A DNA stretch of 64,000 nt, from NCBI RefSeq assembly GCF_003234795.2, contig NZ_CP126268.1, positions 1,240,001 to 1,304,000 on the forward strand. The letters run 5' to 3'. Origin of the DNA: Curtobacterium sp. MCLR17_032. Its GTDB lineage: Bacteria > Actinomycetota > Actinomycetes > Actinomycetales > Microbacteriaceae. Below, piece after piece: positions 63,171 through 64,000 of this stretch (position 1 is its first letter; each line of letters opens with the position of its first letter). The position numbers and the translations under genes were made by a program. A model generated the notes under the pieces. It did no database searches. It was not told the origin of the DNA and saw only the letters and a program-made list of their open reading frames with translations.

Positions 63171-64000
63171 TCACCCCGCCTCGGCGAGCACCGCCTCCGC
63201 CCGCTCCGCGCTGCCGGCGTCCATCCCGCGGTCGATGCGCCCGCGGGCGGCGAGCCAGACGACGACCCCGGCGACGAACACGAGCACCTCGGTGACGGTG
63301 AGCGCCCAGATGATGCCCGCGAGCCCGAACCAGAGGTTCCCGAGCAGGACGATCGGGATGAACAGCACTCCCTGCGCCAGGGACATCGCGATCGCCGGGG
63401 TGGCCAGCCCCGCGGCTTGGAACAGCGAGGTGAACAGCCCGGTGAACCCGTTCACCACCGTGGCGACCAGCTGGGCGACCAGGATCGTCAGCCCGATCGC
63501 CAGCACCGAGTGGTCCGAGGAGAAGACTGTGAAGACCTGCTGTCGGAAGACGAACACGGTGCCGGAGAACAGCAGCACGATCGCCCCGACCGTCAGCGCC
63601 GATGCCCGCAGTGCGGAGCGCAGCCGCTCCCGGTCGCCCTTGCCGTACGCGTAGGCCAGCAGCGGCAGCACACCGATCGTGACGCCCATCACCAGGAACT
63701 CCGGCACCTGGGCGATGCGGACGGCGACGCCCATCGCGGCCAGCGGGTCGTCGCCGTACTGCGCGGCCAGGTTGTTGAGCACCAGGGTCGTGACGATGAG
63801 GAACCCGGCCTGCAGCAGCTCGCTGACGCCGATGCCGAACACCGGCCCGAGGACCGAGCGGCGCAGCGTGAACCAGCGCAGCGACAGGCTGACGTTCTCG
63901 CTGTGCGTCCCGAGCCAGCGCACCCAGTAGACGATGCTGACCAGGTTGGCGAGTCCCACCGCGAGTGCGGCCCCGGCGACGCCCCAGTGCAGCACCAGGA
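63171..64000 (-). CDS. MATE-family efflux transporter, C-terminal part (5' end outside window)
   Basis: About 276 residues with eight or so helices; ALAVGLANLVSIVYWVRW, the GIGVSELLQAGFLIVTTLVL block, MGVTIGVLPLLAYAYGKGDR and GLFTSLFQAAGLATPAIAMS match the second half of MATE exporters (Na+ or H+ driven drug extrusion). The frame is open to the window edge, so the start lies beyond it. Confidence 0.85.
   Translation of the reverse strand, partial: LVLHWGVAGAALAVGLANLVSIVYWVRWLGTHSENVSLSLRWFTLRRSVLGPVFGIGVSELLQAGFLIVTTLVLNNLAAQYGDDPLAAMGVAVRIAQVPEFLVMGVTIGVLPLLAYAYGKGDRERLRSALRASALTVGAIVLLFSGTVFVFRQQVFTVFSSDHSVLAIGLTILVAQLVATVVNGFTGLFTSLFQAAGLATPAIAMSLAQGVLFIPIVLLGNLWFGLAGIIWALTVTEVLVFVAGVVVWLAARGRIDRGMDAGSAERAEAVLAEAG

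Overview
The window is a high-GC actinobacterial chromosome segment. The housekeeping order parA-scpA-scpB-rluB-tyrA-cmk-der, the codon bias and the protein styles fit Microbacteriaceae, and Curtobacterium is my best guess; no rRNA or marker search was possible.

Layout. (1) 1-15930 is core chromosome: the end of a ParA ATPase, ScpA/ScpB, an RluB-type pseudouridine synthase with a very long Arg/Gly/Asp repeat tail, TyrA, cytidylate kinase, GTPase Der, small membrane proteins, an aldo/keto reductase, a RecQ helicase with a phosphoribosyltransferase-like C-terminus, a lipoprotein, an EEP-family hydrolase and a membrane protein. (2) tRNA-Pro(GGG) lies at 16069-16142. (3) 16148-48766 is, in my reading, one 32.6-kb mobile element. 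Its ends are perfect 17-bp inverted repeats flanked by a 6-bp direct repeat (ACCGAA), and the tRNA's hairpin terminator is stranded on the far side at 48772-48807. (4) 48923-50318 is a two-gene pair of unknown role just outside the element. (5) 50807-53875 holds small secreted and membrane genes, including a Tat-exported Cys-rich bacteriocin-like protein with a MauE/DoxX-type membrane protein. (6) 54171-64000 returns to ordinary metabolism and transport: a BKACE enzyme, an MFS gene with an internal stop, TetR plus two SDR genes, an esterase, a TlpA-like lipoprotein and a MATE exporter cut by the window end.

The element. At its left end, reading leftwards, are two degenerate tyrosine-recombinase-like genes and a large DDE-transposase-like gene, which probably move it. 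The cargo is defence-like: an AbiTii protein, a sigma factor with a membrane partner, small genes separated by a palindromic repeat, a membrane HEPN-like protein, two GIY-YIG proteins, a KAP NTPase, a tightly coupled operon of unknown genes with internal duplication, a Hachiman system (HamA nuclease, HamB helicase) with two extra coupled genes, and a PIN-domain protein. An IS30-family copy, an IS3 fragment and several frameshifted genes show later decay.

The most interesting results are the element boundaries, its unusual recombination module, the extended Hachiman operon and the duplicated unknown operon at 33.7-38.6 kb.
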